Notes: generated by a model not told the origin, from the sequence alone. 64,000 bases of DNA from Actinomycetes bacterium (GCA_025356335.1 JANXUF010000045.1:1-64000), one strand, 5' to 3'; positions 53,627-62,971 are shown, numbered from the stretch's first letter. Numbers and translations are program-made.

Positions 53627-55118
53627 ATGGCCATGGTGATCACCGAACCGCCCCGCACCGAGAGTCCACCCTCCGACGACGGTCCGGGGGCGTCCGGCAC
53701 CCTGATGTCGCGTGCCAGGAATCTGCTGTTGTACATCATCCCCGTTGCGATCGGCTTGGCGATCTGGCGGTTGCCGCTGCCTCATGGCGTGAGCCGCCAG
53801 GGCATGACGGTGCTCGCCATCTTCGCAGCGACGATCGCTGCGATCATCGCCAAGCCGTTGCCGATGGGGGCGGTGGCGATGATCAGCCTGGCGGTCCTGA
53901 CGCTGACCAAGACGTTGCCCGTCGGCGATGCGTTGTCAGGGTTCTCGAACTCGACGATCTGGTTGATCGTGCTGGCCTTCTTCATCGCCAGAGGGTTCAT
54001 CAAGACGGGGCTCGGTACACGAATCGCCTACCTGTTCGTCTCCAAACTCGGCGGCACCAGCCTCGGCGTCGCCTACGGGTTGCTGGCCACCGACCTCGTG
54101 CTCGCACCGGCGATCCCCTCGAACACCGCTCGTGCAGGTGGCGTCGTCAACCCGATCCTCATCTCGATCAGCGAGGCCTACGAGAGTCGGCCGGACGACG
54201 GTACTGCCCGCAGACTCGGGTCGTACCTGACGCTCACCGCCTTCAACGTCAACTGCGTGACGAGCGCGATGTTCGTCACGGCGATGGCCGCCAATCCGCT
54301 CGCTCAGGAACTCGCCAACAAGATGGGGATCAAGATCTCGTGGGGCCAAATGGGCGCTCGCAGCATTCGTACCAGGGATCGTTTCGTTGATCCTGCTGCC
54401 GTGGCTGATCTCCAAGATCTACCCACCTGACGTCACCAAGACGCCGGAAGCCACCGGTGAGGCGAAGAAGAAGTTGCGGGCGATGGGCGCGCTGACCTCC
54501 CCGGAGAAGATCATGCTCGGCGCCTTCGCAGGATTGCTCCTGCTGTGGACACTCGGCGACCAACTCTGGGGCATCACCGCAACGGCGGCTGCGCTTGCCG
54601 GGCTCGCCGTACTGCTGCTCACGAAGGTGCTGACGTGGGACGACGTCAAGAAGGAGTCGGGGGCATGGGACACCCTCGTGTGGTTCGCCGTACTGGTGAT
54701 GATGGCCACCAAACTCAATGAATTCGGGGTGATCAAGTGGTTCAGTGGCGAGATGGCCTCGCTCGTATCCGGCATGGGCTGGATGTGGGCGTTCGTGATC
54801 CTCAGCCTGGCGTACTTCTACAGCCACTACGCCTTTGCATCCAACACCGCCCACGTCGCAGCGATGTACGCAGCGTTCCTCGCCACGGCAGTCGCCGCGG
54901 GCGCTCCGCCGCTGTTCGCCGCCCTCGTGTTCGGGTTCGAGTCGAGCCTCTTCGCCAGCCTCACCCACTATTCCTGCGGGCCGGCACCTGTGATGTTCGG
55001 CAACGGCTACGTGCCGCTCGGTGACTGGTGGAAGCACGGCTTCGTCGTCAGTGTCGTCAACATCCTCGTCTGGACGAGCGTCGGCGGCGTATGGATGAAG
55101 GTCCTCGGTATCTGGTGA
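53627..55118 (+). pseudogene. DASS-family dicarboxylate transporter, frameshifted
   Basis: Two frames make one SLC13/DASS (CitT/DcuT-like) transporter of about 496 residues. The first (ATG 53627) runs through IIPVAIGLAIWRLPLPHGV, GFSNSTIWLIVLAFFIARGF and APAIPSNTARAGGVVNPIL (the conserved SNT motif) to ISWGQ. At about 54351 the frame changes and continues WALAAFVPGIVSLILLPWLI to the second SNT motif (YAFASNTAHVAAMYAAF) and the end at 55118. CCAAATGGG with one A removed restores the frame. DASS proteins import succinate, fumarate, malate or citrate with Na+ or H+. It overlaps the sdhC-like gene (GTGA), so it is part of that operon. Confidence 0.85.
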
Positions 55119-55843
55119 CCGCTCCTGCCGAGATCGCCCACGGCGTGGGCGGGGTGAAGACCACCGGCACCTCGTTGCCGGGCAATCCGATCGTCGACAA
55201 GGCCGTGATGGCAGTGACCGGTGGCTTCCTGGCGCTCTTCATCGTCGCCCATCTCGTCGGGAACCTCAAGATCTTCCTCGGTCACGGCCACCTCGACGCA
55301 TACGGCGAATGGTTGCGAGATGTCGGTCAGCCGTTCCTGCCGCGCACGGTGCTGCTGTGGGGCTTCCGGATCGTCCTCACCGCCGCCTTCTTCCTGCACA
55401 TCCTGGCAGCGATCCGCGTTGTCCGGCGGAACAGGATGGCGACCGGCGATCGGCAACGACCGGCGAAGACGGGTGGCACGCCCGTGCAACGCTACGCAGC
55501 GGCGACGATGCCGATGACCGGCGTGATCGTCGCCCTGTTCCTCGTCTTCCACCTCCTCGACCTGACGTGGGGCACCGCCAACCCGGGGTTCCAACGTGGC
55601 GCAGTCGAACGGAACCTCATCGCCTCACTCGATCGTTGGCCGGTCGCCGTCGTCTACTCGCTCGCCGTCCTGGCGCTCGGCTTCCACCTCGTTCACGGCA
55701 TGTGGAGCCTGTTCTCCTCACTCGGGTTCCACGGGCGGCGGATCGACAATGTTCGTCGGGTCATCGCAACGGCGCTGCCGGCCGTCGTCGTGCTCGGCAA
55801 CCTGGCGATTCCCGTGGCGATTCTCGCTGGGTGGGTCTCATGA
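55115..55843 (+). CDS. sdhC: Succinate dehydrogenase/fumarate reductase cytochrome b
   Basis: A 242-residue membrane anchor starting at a GTG that overlaps the transporter stop. Five hydrophobic helices are visible, as in the single-subunit type B diheme cytochrome b. Candidate heme histidines are in FIVAHLVGNLKIFLG, AAFFLHILAAIRV, VFHLLDLTWGT and LGFHLVHGMWSL. There is no sdhD, consistent with this class. It transfers electrons between the flavoprotein/iron-sulfur module and (mena)quinone. It overlaps sdhA by ATGA. Confidence 0.92.
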   Translation: MTAPAEIAHGVGGVKTTGTSLPGNPIVDKAVMAVTGGFLALFIVAHLVGNLKIFLGHGHLDAYGEWLRDVGQPFLPRTVLLWGFRIVLTAAFFLHILAAIRVVRRNRMATGDRQRPAKTGGTPVQRYAAATMPMTGVIVALFLVFHLLDLTWGTANPGFQRGAVERNLIASLDRWPVAVVYSLAVLALGFHLVHGMWSLFSSLGFHGRRIDNVRRVIATALPAVVVLGNLAIPVAILAGWVS

Positions 55844-57840
55844 CCGTCGCCGACGAGTTGATCGAAGCGGTGGGGGTCGAGGGACGGATTTCGTCTCCAG
55901 CCGACGCCTTCCGCGAGATCGGCGAACCGCTGGCGGTCGACCGACCCGAAGGCCCGGTCGACCGTGCATGGGCCAATCACCTGCTCGGTCTCGAACTCGT
56001 CAATCCGGCGAACCGGCGCACGTTCACGGTCATCGTCGTCGGCACCGGCCTCGCCGGCGCCGGATGCGCCGCGACGCTCGGTGAACTCGGCTACAACGTC
56101 GACGTCTTCACCTATCACGACTCGTCGCGCCGCGCCCACAGCGTCGCCGCCCAGGGCGGGATCAACGCCGCCAAGGCGTACAAGGCTGACGGTGATTCGG
56201 TCGAACGATTCTTTCGCGACACGGTCAGGGGCGGAGATTTCCGGGCACGCGAAACGGACGCGCACCGCATGGCGGAACTGTCCGTGCGGCTCATCGACCA
56301 CTTCGTCGCCCTCGGTACACCGTTCGCCCGCGAGTACGGCGGAGGTCTGGCGACGCGCTCCTTCGGCGGTGTGCAGGTGAGCCGTACGTTCTACGCCCGC
56401 AGCCAGACCGGCCAGCAGGTGCAACTCGCCGGTCATCAAGCGCTGCAACGCCAGGTCGCTGCCGGTACATGCCATCTGCACACGCGCAGCGAGGTACTCG
56501 ACATCATCGTCCACGAGGGTGTTGCGGTCGGCGTCGTCACCCGAGATCTCGTCACCGGCGCCATCACTCCGCACACCGCCCACGCCGTCGTTCTGGCGAC
56601 CGGCGGGTACGCCAACGTCTACTACACGAGCACGCTCGCCAAGGCGAGCAACGTCACGGCGACCTGGCGGGCGCACCGGCGGGGGGCGATGTTCGCCAAC
56701 CCGTCGTTCGTCCAGTTCCATCCGACAGCATTGCCGATCGATGGGGAGTGGCAGTCGAAGTCGACGCTGATGTCCGAGTCGCTGCGCAACGACGGACGTG
56801 TCTGGGTGCCGACGCAACCGGGGGACGGTCGCCAGCCCGGCGACATCCCCGAGCACGAGCGCGACTACTACCTCGAACGCATGTATCCCGCCTATGGGAA
56901 CCTCGCACCACGGGACGTCTCGTCGAGGGCCGCCAAACTGCAGCTCGACGCCGGTCGCGGCGTCGGACCGCTGCGCAACGGGGTCTACCTCGACTTCGCC
57001 GACGCCATCGCCAGGCTCGGCAACGGCGTCATCGACGAGCGCTACGGCAACCTCTTCAAGCTCTACGAGGAAGCGACCGGCGAGAACCCACGCAAGCGCC
57101 CGATGCGAATCGCCCCTGGGCCGCATTTCAGTATGGGCGGCCTGTGGGTCGACTACGACCTGATGTCGAGCCTGCCGGGTCTGTTCGTCGGCGGAGAGGC
57201 GAGCTTTGCTGTCCACGGCGCAAATCGCCTCGGTGCCAACTCGCTGCTGTCGGCATCGGCTGACGGCTGGTTCGTGTTGCCGTTCACGATTGCCAACTAC
57301 CTCGCCCCCCAACTCGGCTCTGCGCCGCTTCCGCTGGATCATCCGGCGGTGCTGGCGACCGTTGCCGAGGCGACAGAACGGATCGAGCGGCTGCTGCACA
57401 CCGGCGGCGCAACGCGGCCCGATGTCTTTCATCGCCAACTCGGCCGCATCCTTGCGCTGCAGTGCGGCGTGACGAGATCGGCGGAACACTTGACAGCGGC
57501 GATCACCGATATCAGAACGCTGCGTGAGGGTTTCTGGAACGACGTCAACGTCATCGGTGACGGCGAGCACGTCAACCAGGAGTTGGAGCGTGCCGGGAGG
57601 ATCGCCGACTTCCTCGACCTCGGCGAACTGATGTGCATCGACGCCCTCGACCGCGACGAGAGTTGCGGCGCACATTTCCGTGTCGAACACCAGACGGCTG
57701 CAGGCGAGGCGCAGCGCGACGATGATCGGTGGTGCTCGATCTCTGCGTGGGAACACGACGCAGCCGGCGGCGTACCGAGGCGGCACAGTGAGCCGTTGGA
57801 GTTCAGCGCCATCCCTCTTGTCACCAGGAGCTACCGCTGA
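55840..57840 (+). CDS. sdhA: Succinate dehydrogenase/fumarate reductase flavoprotein
   Basis: A 666-residue flavoprotein. After about 60 extra N-terminal residues the FAD Rossmann motif reads VIVVGTGLAGAGCAATLGEL. The covalent-flavin His lies in RRAHSVAAQGGINAAKA. Active-site blocks are FVQFHPTALPIDGEWQSKST, RDVSSRAAKLQ and the catalytic HFSMGGLWVDYDL; GANRLGANSLLSAS binds the FAD adenosine. The length resembles the mycobacterial Sdh1 type. It oxidises succinate to fumarate, or the reverse. Overlaps both neighbours in a C-A-B operon. Confidence 0.95.
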   Translation: MTVADELIEAVGVEGRISSPADAFREIGEPLAVDRPEGPVDRAWANHLLGLELVNPANRRTFTVIVVGTGLAGAGCAATLGELGYNVDVFTYHDSSRRAHSVAAQGGINAAKAYKADGDSVERFFRDTVRGGDFRARETDAHRMAELSVRLIDHFVALGTPFAREYGGGLATRSFGGVQVSRTFYARSQTGQQVQLAGHQALQRQVAAGTCHLHTRSEVLDIIVHEGVAVGVVTRDLVTGAITPHTAHAVVLATGGYANVYYTSTLAKASNVTATWRAHRRGAMFANPSFVQFHPTALPIDGEWQSKSTLMSESLRNDGRVWVPTQPGDGRQPGDIPEHERDYYLERMYPAYGNLAPRDVSSRAAKLQLDAGRGVGPLRNGVYLDFADAIARLGNGVIDERYGNLFKLYEEATGENPRKRPMRIAPGPHFSMGGLWVDYDLMSSLPGLFVGGEASFAVHGANRLGANSLLSASADGWFVLPFTIANYLAPQLGSAPLPLDHPAVLATVAEATERIERLLHTGGATRPDVFHRQLGRILALQCGVTRSAEHLTAAITDIRTLREGFWNDVNVIGDGEHVNQELERAGRIADFLDLGELMCIDALDRDESCGAHFRVEHQTAAGEAQRDDDRWCSISAWEHDAAGGVPRRHSEPLEFSAIPLVTRSYR

Positions 57841-58583
57841 TGAATATCACGCTCGAGGTATGGCGGCAAGTGACACCAGATTCTGCAGGCGGCTTCGTCA
57901 CCTACACGGTGGCCGACGCGACACCGGAAATGTCACTCCTGGAACTGCTCGACCGCTTGAATGCCGACCTCGTCGACCACCGCATCGAACCGATCGCCTT
58001 CGAACACGATTGCCGCGAGGGCATCTGCGGTTGCTGCGGTGTGCTCGTCGATGGCGTCGCCCACGGACCAGCGCTCAACACCCCGACGTGTCAGCAGCAC
58101 CTCCGCTCGTTTGTCGACGGGGCCACGATTCGACTCGCCCCGATGGGTGCCGCTGCCTATCCCGTCATCCGCGACCTGATGATCGACCGCAGCGCGCTCG
58201 ACCGCATCATCGCCGCCGGCGGATTCGTATCGACACCGACCGGTTCGGCACCGGAGGCCAACTCGATCCCGATCGCCAAGGAGCTCGCCGACCGGGCAAT
58301 GGACGACGCAGCATGCATCGGTTGCGGCGCGTGCGTTGCCGCCTGCCCGAACGCCTCGGCGCAACTCTTCGTCGGCGCCAAGGTCTCGCAGTTGGCGCGC
58401 TTGCCGCAGGGCCAACCCGAGCGCCGGGCGCGTGCACGCTCGATGGCTGCTGCGGCGGCCCTCGACTTCGGAGCATGTTCGGACGTCGGAGCGTGCCGAG
58501 ATGCGTGCCCGGCCGGCATTTCCATGGACGTCATCGCCGCGCTCAACCGCGAGGTCCTGCGTGCCTCGTGGTCGCGACGCTGA
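57840..58583 (+). CDS. sdhB: Succinate dehydrogenase/fumarate reductase Fe-S subunit
   Basis: A 247-residue iron-sulfur protein; its ATG shares one base with the sdhA stop (TGATG). The [2Fe-2S] ligands are Cys58, Cys63, Cys66 (HDCREGICGCCGVLVDG) and Cys84 (TPTCQQH). The C-terminal ferredoxin domain has CIGCGACVAACPNAS and SDVGACRDACPAGISMDV for the [4Fe-4S] and [3Fe-4S] clusters. It passes electrons from FAD to the cytochrome b quinone site. The operon order transporter-C-A-B is unusual and ties dicarboxylate uptake to its oxidation. Confidence 0.95.
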   Translation: MNITLEVWRQVTPDSAGGFVTYTVADATPEMSLLELLDRLNADLVDHRIEPIAFEHDCREGICGCCGVLVDGVAHGPALNTPTCQQHLRSFVDGATIRLAPMGAAAYPVIRDLMIDRSALDRIIAAGGFVSTPTGSAPEANSIPIAKELADRAMDDAACIGCGACVAACPNASAQLFVGAKVSQLARLPQGQPERRARARSMAAAAALDFGACSDVGACRDACPAGISMDVIAALNREVLRASWSRR

Positions 58584-58607
58584 CACCGACACCGACACCG
58601 ACACCGA
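58582..58607 (+). repeat. GACACC hexanucleotide tandem repeat
   Basis: The six-base unit GACACC is repeated four times directly after the sdhB stop codon. It is a simple-sequence tract prone to length change. No gene spans it. Confidence 0.85.
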
Positions 58608-58673
58608 GGTCCTCCCGAGTCACCGGATCTCGCAGTGAGGGCGATATCTCGTGACTCGGCAGCTGTCCGCCCG

Positions 58674-59651
58674 TTACCAGGAGTAGGCCTCTGGCGCAGT
58701 GCCGCCTGGGCCGGGGAAGATCGAGTCGATGCGGACGAGCGTGTCGGTCCCGAGCGTGAGGTCGAGTGCTCGCAGCGATGCGCCGTCGAATTGCTCCATC
58801 GTGCGAGGTCCGATGATCGGGCACGTCACGCCGTCCTGATGGAGCAGCCAGGCGAGGGCGACGGCCGCCGGTTCTTCTTCGAGTTCGGCGCACAGCGATT
58901 CCCACTGCTCCAGCTTCGGGCGGAGCTTGTCGATTCGCTTCAGAGCGACAGCCGACTGGCGTCGACCGGTCCCTTCCTTGGCCAGCACCCCACCGAGCAG
59001 CCCGCCGGACAACGGGCTCCATGGGATGACGCCGACGCCGTATTCACGGCACGCCGGGAGCACTTCGAGTTCGACGGTGCGCACGAGCAGGTTGTAGTGG
59101 CTCTGTTCGCTGACGAGCCCGAGCGTTCCCCGGCGGCCGGCAGCCTCGTTCGCTCTGGCGATGTGCCAGCCGGCGAAGTTGCTACTGCCGACGTAGACGA
59201 TCTTGCCCTGCTGCACCAGTGTGTCCATCGCCTGCCAGACCTCGTCCCACGGTGCGGTCCGGTCGATGTGGTGCATCTGGTAGAGGTCGATGTGGTCGGT
59301 CTGCAGACGGCGCAGGCTCTCTTCGCATGCCGCACGGATATGGCGAGCCGACAAGCGTCCATCGTTCGGCCATTCGGTCATCGCCCCGAACAACTTGGTG
59401 GCCAGAACGACCTTCTCGCGTCGCCCACCTCCGAGCGCGAACCACCTGCCGATGATCTCCTCGGTGGCACCAGGTCCCTTGGCGCCGCCATATCGATTGG
59501 CGGTGTCGAAGAAGTTGATGCCCAACTCCAACGCCCGGTCCATGATGGCGTGCGACTCCTCCTCCGACGTCTCCGGACCGAAGTTCATCGTCCCGAGGCA
59601 GAGCCCACTGACCTGAAGTGCTGTGCGTCCCAATCGTCGATACTGCATCAC
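58674..59651 (-). CDS. Aldo/keto reductase
   Basis: A 325-residue NADPH-dependent aldo/keto reductase (AKR) with a TIM-barrel fold. Catalytic residues by position are Asp/Tyr in NFFDTANRYGGAKGPGATEE, Lys in KVVLATKLFGAMTEW and His in DHIDLYQMHHIDRTAPWDEV. The cofactor segment near the C terminus reads CPIIGPRTMEQFDGASLRAL. It resembles the AKR11/13-like group of general stress reductases. The start has adjacent ATGs (MMQYRRLGRTALQVSGLCLG). It is convergent with the sdh operon. Confidence 0.92.
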   Translation of the reverse strand: MMQYRRLGRTALQVSGLCLGTMNFGPETSEEESHAIMDRALELGINFFDTANRYGGAKGPGATEEIIGRWFALGGGRREKVVLATKLFGAMTEWPNDGRLSARHIRAACEESLRRLQTDHIDLYQMHHIDRTAPWDEVWQAMDTLVQQGKIVYVGSSNFAGWHIARANEAAGRRGTLGLVSEQSHYNLLVRTVELEVLPACREYGVGVIPWSPLSGGLLGGVLAKEGTGRRQSAVALKRIDKLRPKLEQWESLCAELEEEPAAVALAWLLHQDGVTCPIIGPRTMEQFDGASLRALDLTLGTDTLVRIDSIFPGPGGTAPEAYSW

Positions 59652-59776
59652 GTCAGCTTGTCACCCTCGCCGCGCGGAACCCGAACTGCGCAGGTGCCCG
59701 CCCCGCGACGGCCACGGCCACCGAGGAGACGGGTGCGGCGGGGATCCGGGTCCACGATGTCAGTCGATCACGCTTC

Positions 59777-60883
59777 TCAACCGCCGTCGGATCCGTGTCC
59801 GCCTGACGACGGTGCGGTCGTGGTCGTGGTCGTCGATGTGGATGTGGATGTCCGGGTGCTGGCCGCCGTCGTCGACGACTCCTCTCGCGGAGGTGACGTT
59901 GCCGGAGCGGTCGTCACCGAGTTGGCCGAACCGTGATGTTCCGGCTCTGTCGAACCGGAGGCGCTCCCGTCGTTGCCACCGCCGCCCGAGCGGCCGCTCG
60001 AGCCGTCGTCTGATCCTGCGCCACCGCTACCGCTTCCCGAGGTGCCGCTTCCTGAGGTGCCGCTTCCGCCGTCGCCCGAGGTGCCGCTTCCACCCGGAAC
60101 GGTCGACGAGCCGGATCGGTCGCCGTCATCCCCGCCTCCGCCAGAGGTTCCCCCACCCCTCGTCGTCGTGGTCTCGGTGGGATCCGCGCCGCTGCCGCCG
60201 TGGTCGTCGCCCTGGCTGATGGGCAATGAGACCGGTTCCGTTGGCCGCGGACGGGTGGTGGTCGCCAGCAGTGGCGGGGATGCAGCAACGGTCGTCGGGG
60301 CTGCCGTTGACGATGCCGACGTCATGGTCGTCACGAACGTGGTCGTACCGGACGTCGTCGGCGGCGACGTGGCGGGTGTCGTCGTTGCAATGTATGCCGT
60401 CAGGCGGCTCCGTGCAGCGGCGAGTTCCAGCTCGATCTCCGATGCGAGCGGTGCGTGTTCGGCGGGGGAGAGCGCCGCCGCTGAGTGTTCGACACGTTCG
60501 ATCGCCGCAGGGATGTCGGCGCCGGCCGCACCGCGCAGTTGACGCAGCGCATCCTTGACATCGGCGACGGAAACGGAGTCGACAGGCAGGCCGACGGCGA
60601 CGACGACCCGGCGGATGGGATTCGGGAGGGCACCGTTGTTGGCAGCAGCGGCAACCGCCGTCGCACCGGAGAGACCGACCAGCACGGCGACTCCACTGAT
60701 GGCGACCCGTCTGGCGAAACGCGATGTATGGCGGGTGATCGGTATGACGACCGCCCCGACGCGCCGTTGCTCGACGAGCGCGCGAACAGCGGCCCGCTCG
60801 TCGTCGGAGGGTTGCGCCGCCATTTCCCCGGCAAATGTCTGTGACAGTGCTGCCAGCAGTTGGTCGTCGTCGTCGATATTCAC
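59777..60883 (-). CDS. Putative anti-sigma protein with Ser/Gly-rich tail
   Basis: A 368-residue protein. Residues 1-55 are a cytoplasmic, acidic-then-basic region (DDQLLAALSQTFAGEMAAQP). One helix (FARRVAISGVAVLVGLSGAT, then AVAAAA) spans the membrane at about 56-81. The outer part has a helical segment (VADVKDALRQLRGAAGADIP) and then 200 residues of Thr/Ser/Gly/Pro low complexity. Its ATG overlaps the stop of the ECF sigma gene, the usual arrangement for a membrane anti-sigma factor. No zinc-binding anti-sigma His-Cys motif is visible, so the role is inferred from topology and context. Confidence 0.7.
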   Translation of the reverse strand: MNIDDDDQLLAALSQTFAGEMAAQPSDDERAAVRALVEQRRVGAVVIPITRHTSRFARRVAISGVAVLVGLSGATAVAAAANNGALPNPIRRVVVAVGLPVDSVSVADVKDALRQLRGAAGADIPAAIERVEHSAAALSPAEHAPLASEIELELAAARSRLTAYIATTTPATSPPTTSGTTTFVTTMTSASSTAAPTTVAASPPLLATTTRPRPTEPVSLPISQGDDHGGSGADPTETTTTRGGGTSGGGGDDGDRSGSSTVPGGSGTSGDGGSGTSGSGTSGSGSGGAGSDDGSSGRSGGGGNDGSASGSTEPEHHGSANSVTTAPATSPPREESSTTAASTRTSTSTSTTTTTTAPSSGGHGSDGG

Positions 60884-61437
60884 CGGTACACCTCCTCGAA
60901 GAATCGTCGTAATCTGTCGAGCGCCCGTGACTGCGCCATCCGTATCGCTCCCGCCTGTTTGCCGAGTACCTGTGCCGTCTGTTCAGCCGTGAGGCCGGCG
61001 ATGACCCGTAGGTCGAGGAGTTCCCGCTCGTGCTCCGACAAGCGGGCATAGGCGACCGTCATCGCCGCAGCCTCTTCGGTACGGATGAGGCCGTCGCCGA
61101 CGTCGGCCGGCGCCACCGCCGACGGTTCGACGTGTTGGCGTTCACGGAAGCTTCGGCGATGGTGATCGCCGATCACGTTGCGGCAGATCCCGAACAGCCA
61201 CGGATCGAAACCGGATCCCCGCAGTTGGAACGAGTCGATCGATGCAACCGCCCTGGCCATGGTCTCCGCCACCATCTCCGTTGCCCGCCCCTGGTCGACG
61301 CGTCGCGCTGCAAAGGCCAGCAGCCGCGGATAGGCCCGCTCGTACAGCCGTTCCCATGCGTCGGCGTCGTTCCTGCGGGCGCGTTCGACAAGACGATCGT
61401 GATCGTCGTCGGCTTGCGTCACGACACAATCTCGCAC
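60880..61437 (-). CDS. ECF-family RNA polymerase sigma factor
   Basis: A 185-residue group 4 sigma factor. Region 2 covers DADAWERLYERAYPRLLAFA and GSGFDPWLFGICRNVIGDHH (the -10 recognition helix). Region 4 covers LSEHERELLDLRVIAGLTAE, then QTAQVLGKQAGAIRMAQSRA. It is first in an operon with the putative membrane anti-sigma gene (ATGA overlap). The low-complexity secreted protein gene upstream is on the same strand and is a candidate target. Confidence 0.92.
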   Translation of the reverse strand: MRDCVVTQADDDHDRLVERARRNDADAWERLYERAYPRLLAFAARRVDQGRATEMVAETMARAVASIDSFQLRGSGFDPWLFGICRNVIGDHHRRSFRERQHVEPSAVAPADVGDGLIRTEEAAAMTVAYARLSEHERELLDLRVIAGLTAEQTAQVLGKQAGAIRMAQSRALDRLRRFFEEVYR

Positions 61438-61503
61438 ACGGCTCCTGCATGGTCTGGTTCAGCACTTGTGGTTCAGCACATTTCTTCGATCGAACTGCCC
61501 GGA

Positions 61504-61552
61504 TCTCCCCGTGCCAGGCCGAACGGGCAACGGACGGCCAGGCACGGGGAGA
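61504..61552 (-). terminator. Long hairpin between secreted-protein and sigma genes
   Basis: TCTCCCCGTGCC (61504-61515) pairs with GGCACGGGGAGA (61541-61552), and an inner GGCC/GGCC extension follows one mismatch. This gives a very stable stem of about 16 bp, located just after the stop of the minus-strand low-complexity gene. There is no U-tract, so it may act as a factor-dependent terminator or 3'-end stabiliser separating that gene from the sigma operon. Confidence 0.65.
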
Positions 61553-61562
61553 GTGGATACGG

Positions 61563-62249
61563 TCAGCCGTGATTGGATGAGTCGCCGCCGCTGCCGCCGT
61601 GGTCTGACGATCCACTGCCTCCGGACGAGCGGTTGGAGCCACTGTTGTCGTGACCACTGTTGTCGTGACCACTGCTGTCCTGACCACTGTTGTCTTCGGT
61701 GGTGGTCGGTGCCGACGAGTTGGTCGGGACCGACGAAGCGGGGGCGTCGTGCCCGTGGTCGTCGCCCTGGTCGTCGGCCTGGTCGGGAGATGTCGTCGTC
61801 GTCGATCCGGCAACGGTCGATACCGGCACCGTCGTTCCGTGGTCTTCGCCCTGCGCGTGGCCGTTGTCATCGGCATGGTCTTCGGCGTGGGCATCACCCG
61901 TTCCGGGAATGCTCGACTCCGGGACCGAGGTGGCATCGTGTTCCTGTTCGACCTCCGTGGACGATGGCGCAGCTGTCGACGCCGCAGCGGTAGTCGTTGT
62001 CTCCGGGGTCGCTGGTGCGAGTGCTCGGGGAGCATCGGACTCCGGTGCCTCGGTCGCCGGCATCGTGCTCGCAGCAGCCGACGTGACTTCGAGCGTCGCT
62101 GCGGCCGCAGTCGGGGCGGCAGCAGGCGAGCCGATTGCCGGACGTCGATCCTGCTGATGGTGTCCGCCGGCCGCAAGAGCGACAGAGCCGACACCGACGA
62201 CGCCGACGACGGAGACGATTCCGGTGAATACGAGCTTGCGTGGGTTCAT
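61563..62249 (-). CDS. Secreted low-complexity His/Asp/Ser-rich protein
   Basis: A 228-residue exported protein of unknown function. The N terminus is a clear signal peptide (MNPRKLVFTGIVSVVGVVGV, ending GSVALAAGG). The rest has no folded domain. Residues about 40-100 are Ala/Pro/Thr-rich. Residues about 105-228 are rich in Asp, His, Gly and Ser with repeated short motifs (GHDNSGHDNSGSN, DDHGHDAP, HAEDHADDNGHAQ). The many His/Asp clusters could bind divalent metals (inference). Similar disordered surface proteins often sit next to ECF sigma/anti-sigma pairs. Codon use fits the window. Confidence 0.75.
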   Translation of the reverse strand: MNPRKLVFTGIVSVVGVVGVGSVALAAGGHHQQDRRPAIGSPAAAPTAAAATLEVTSAAASTMPATEAPESDAPRALAPATPETTTTAAASTAAPSSTEVEQEHDATSVPESSIPGTGDAHAEDHADDNGHAQGEDHGTTVPVSTVAGSTTTTSPDQADDQGDDHGHDAPASSVPTNSSAPTTTEDNSGQDSSGHDNSGHDNSGSNRSSGGSGSSDHGGSGGDSSNHG

Positions 62250-62449
62250 GCGAGATGTCCTTCATTCGGGGACCGTTGCGGTCCTTGCAACCGGTACATC
62301 GCTCGCCACTGGCTGGTGTCACGATGTCGACCAGTGACGTCAGTCACAGGTGAGGCTGGCAACGAGCGTCATGCGCCTCCGACTCGTGGACGCGGCAGGC
62401 CTGCGGTGCCCGATGTCTCAGATGCCTGTTCGGCGGGTACCACGACACC

Positions 62450-62971
62450 ATGTTCGGTCCCCGCGCCCTCGTCCGTCCGCTGCTCGCCGCCCCGTTCGTG
62501 CTCGGCGGTATCCAAGTCCTCCGTTCGCCCGAAGCTGTCGCACCGCAGGCCGCTGACGTCGCCATGCCGATTGCCGATGCTGTCGGATTGCCGCAGGACG
62601 CGGTCACGCTCGTCAAGATCAACGCCGGCGTGCAACTCGGTGCCGGCATCCTGCTGGCTCTCGGCATCCTTCCCCGGCTGGCGTCGGTGGCGCTCGCAGC
62701 AACCATCGTGCCGACGACCGCTGCAGGTCATCGCTTCTGGGAGGAAAAAGACCCGAAAAAGAAGATGGCGCAGTTGAACCACTTTGCCAAGAACGCCGGA
62801 CTGCTCGGAGGGTTGCTCGTGGCGGCCCTCGACACCGGTGGCAGGCCATCGGTGTTCTGGTCGAGTCGGCGTGCAGCCGGCAAGGCCGCTACCTCGCTGG
62901 GCAATGCCGCCCACTCCGTCTCGGACTCCGTCGGGAGCGCAGTGCACACGGTTGCCGGAGTGGTTTCCTGA
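62450..62971 (+). CDS. DoxX-family membrane protein
   Basis: A 173-residue protein. The N-terminal 125 residues carry three or four hydrophobic helices with the DoxX pattern (RPLLAAPFVLGGIQVLRSPE, LGAGILLALGILPRLASVAL, then AATIVPTTAAGHRFWEEKDP). A Lys-rich loop precedes the last helix (NAGLLGGLLVAALDTGGRPS). The C terminus is a hydrophilic tail with a repeated Ser/Val motif. DoxX proteins are membrane proteins linked to redox and terminal-oxidase functions in some species, with unclear activity in bacteria. Confidence 0.82.
   Translation: MFGPRALVRPLLAAPFVLGGIQVLRSPEAVAPQAADVAMPIADAVGLPQDAVTLVKINAGVQLGAGILLALGILPRLASVALAATIVPTTAAGHRFWEEKDPKKKMAQLNHFAKNAGLLGGLLVAALDTGGRPSVFWSSRRAAGKAATSLGNAAHSVSDSVGSAVHTVAGVVS

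Noticed and set aside
55693-57786. A long open frame on the minus strand, antisense to sdhA
   Set aside because: It lies entirely opposite a clearly recognisable sdhA with complete motifs and has no protein-like domain; high GC produces such shadow frames.
59960-60130. Possible tandem-repeat array suggestive of CRISPR or surface-array structure
   Set aside because: It is the in-frame Gly/Ser-rich coding repeat of the putative anti-sigma protein, with no spacer-repeat alternation.
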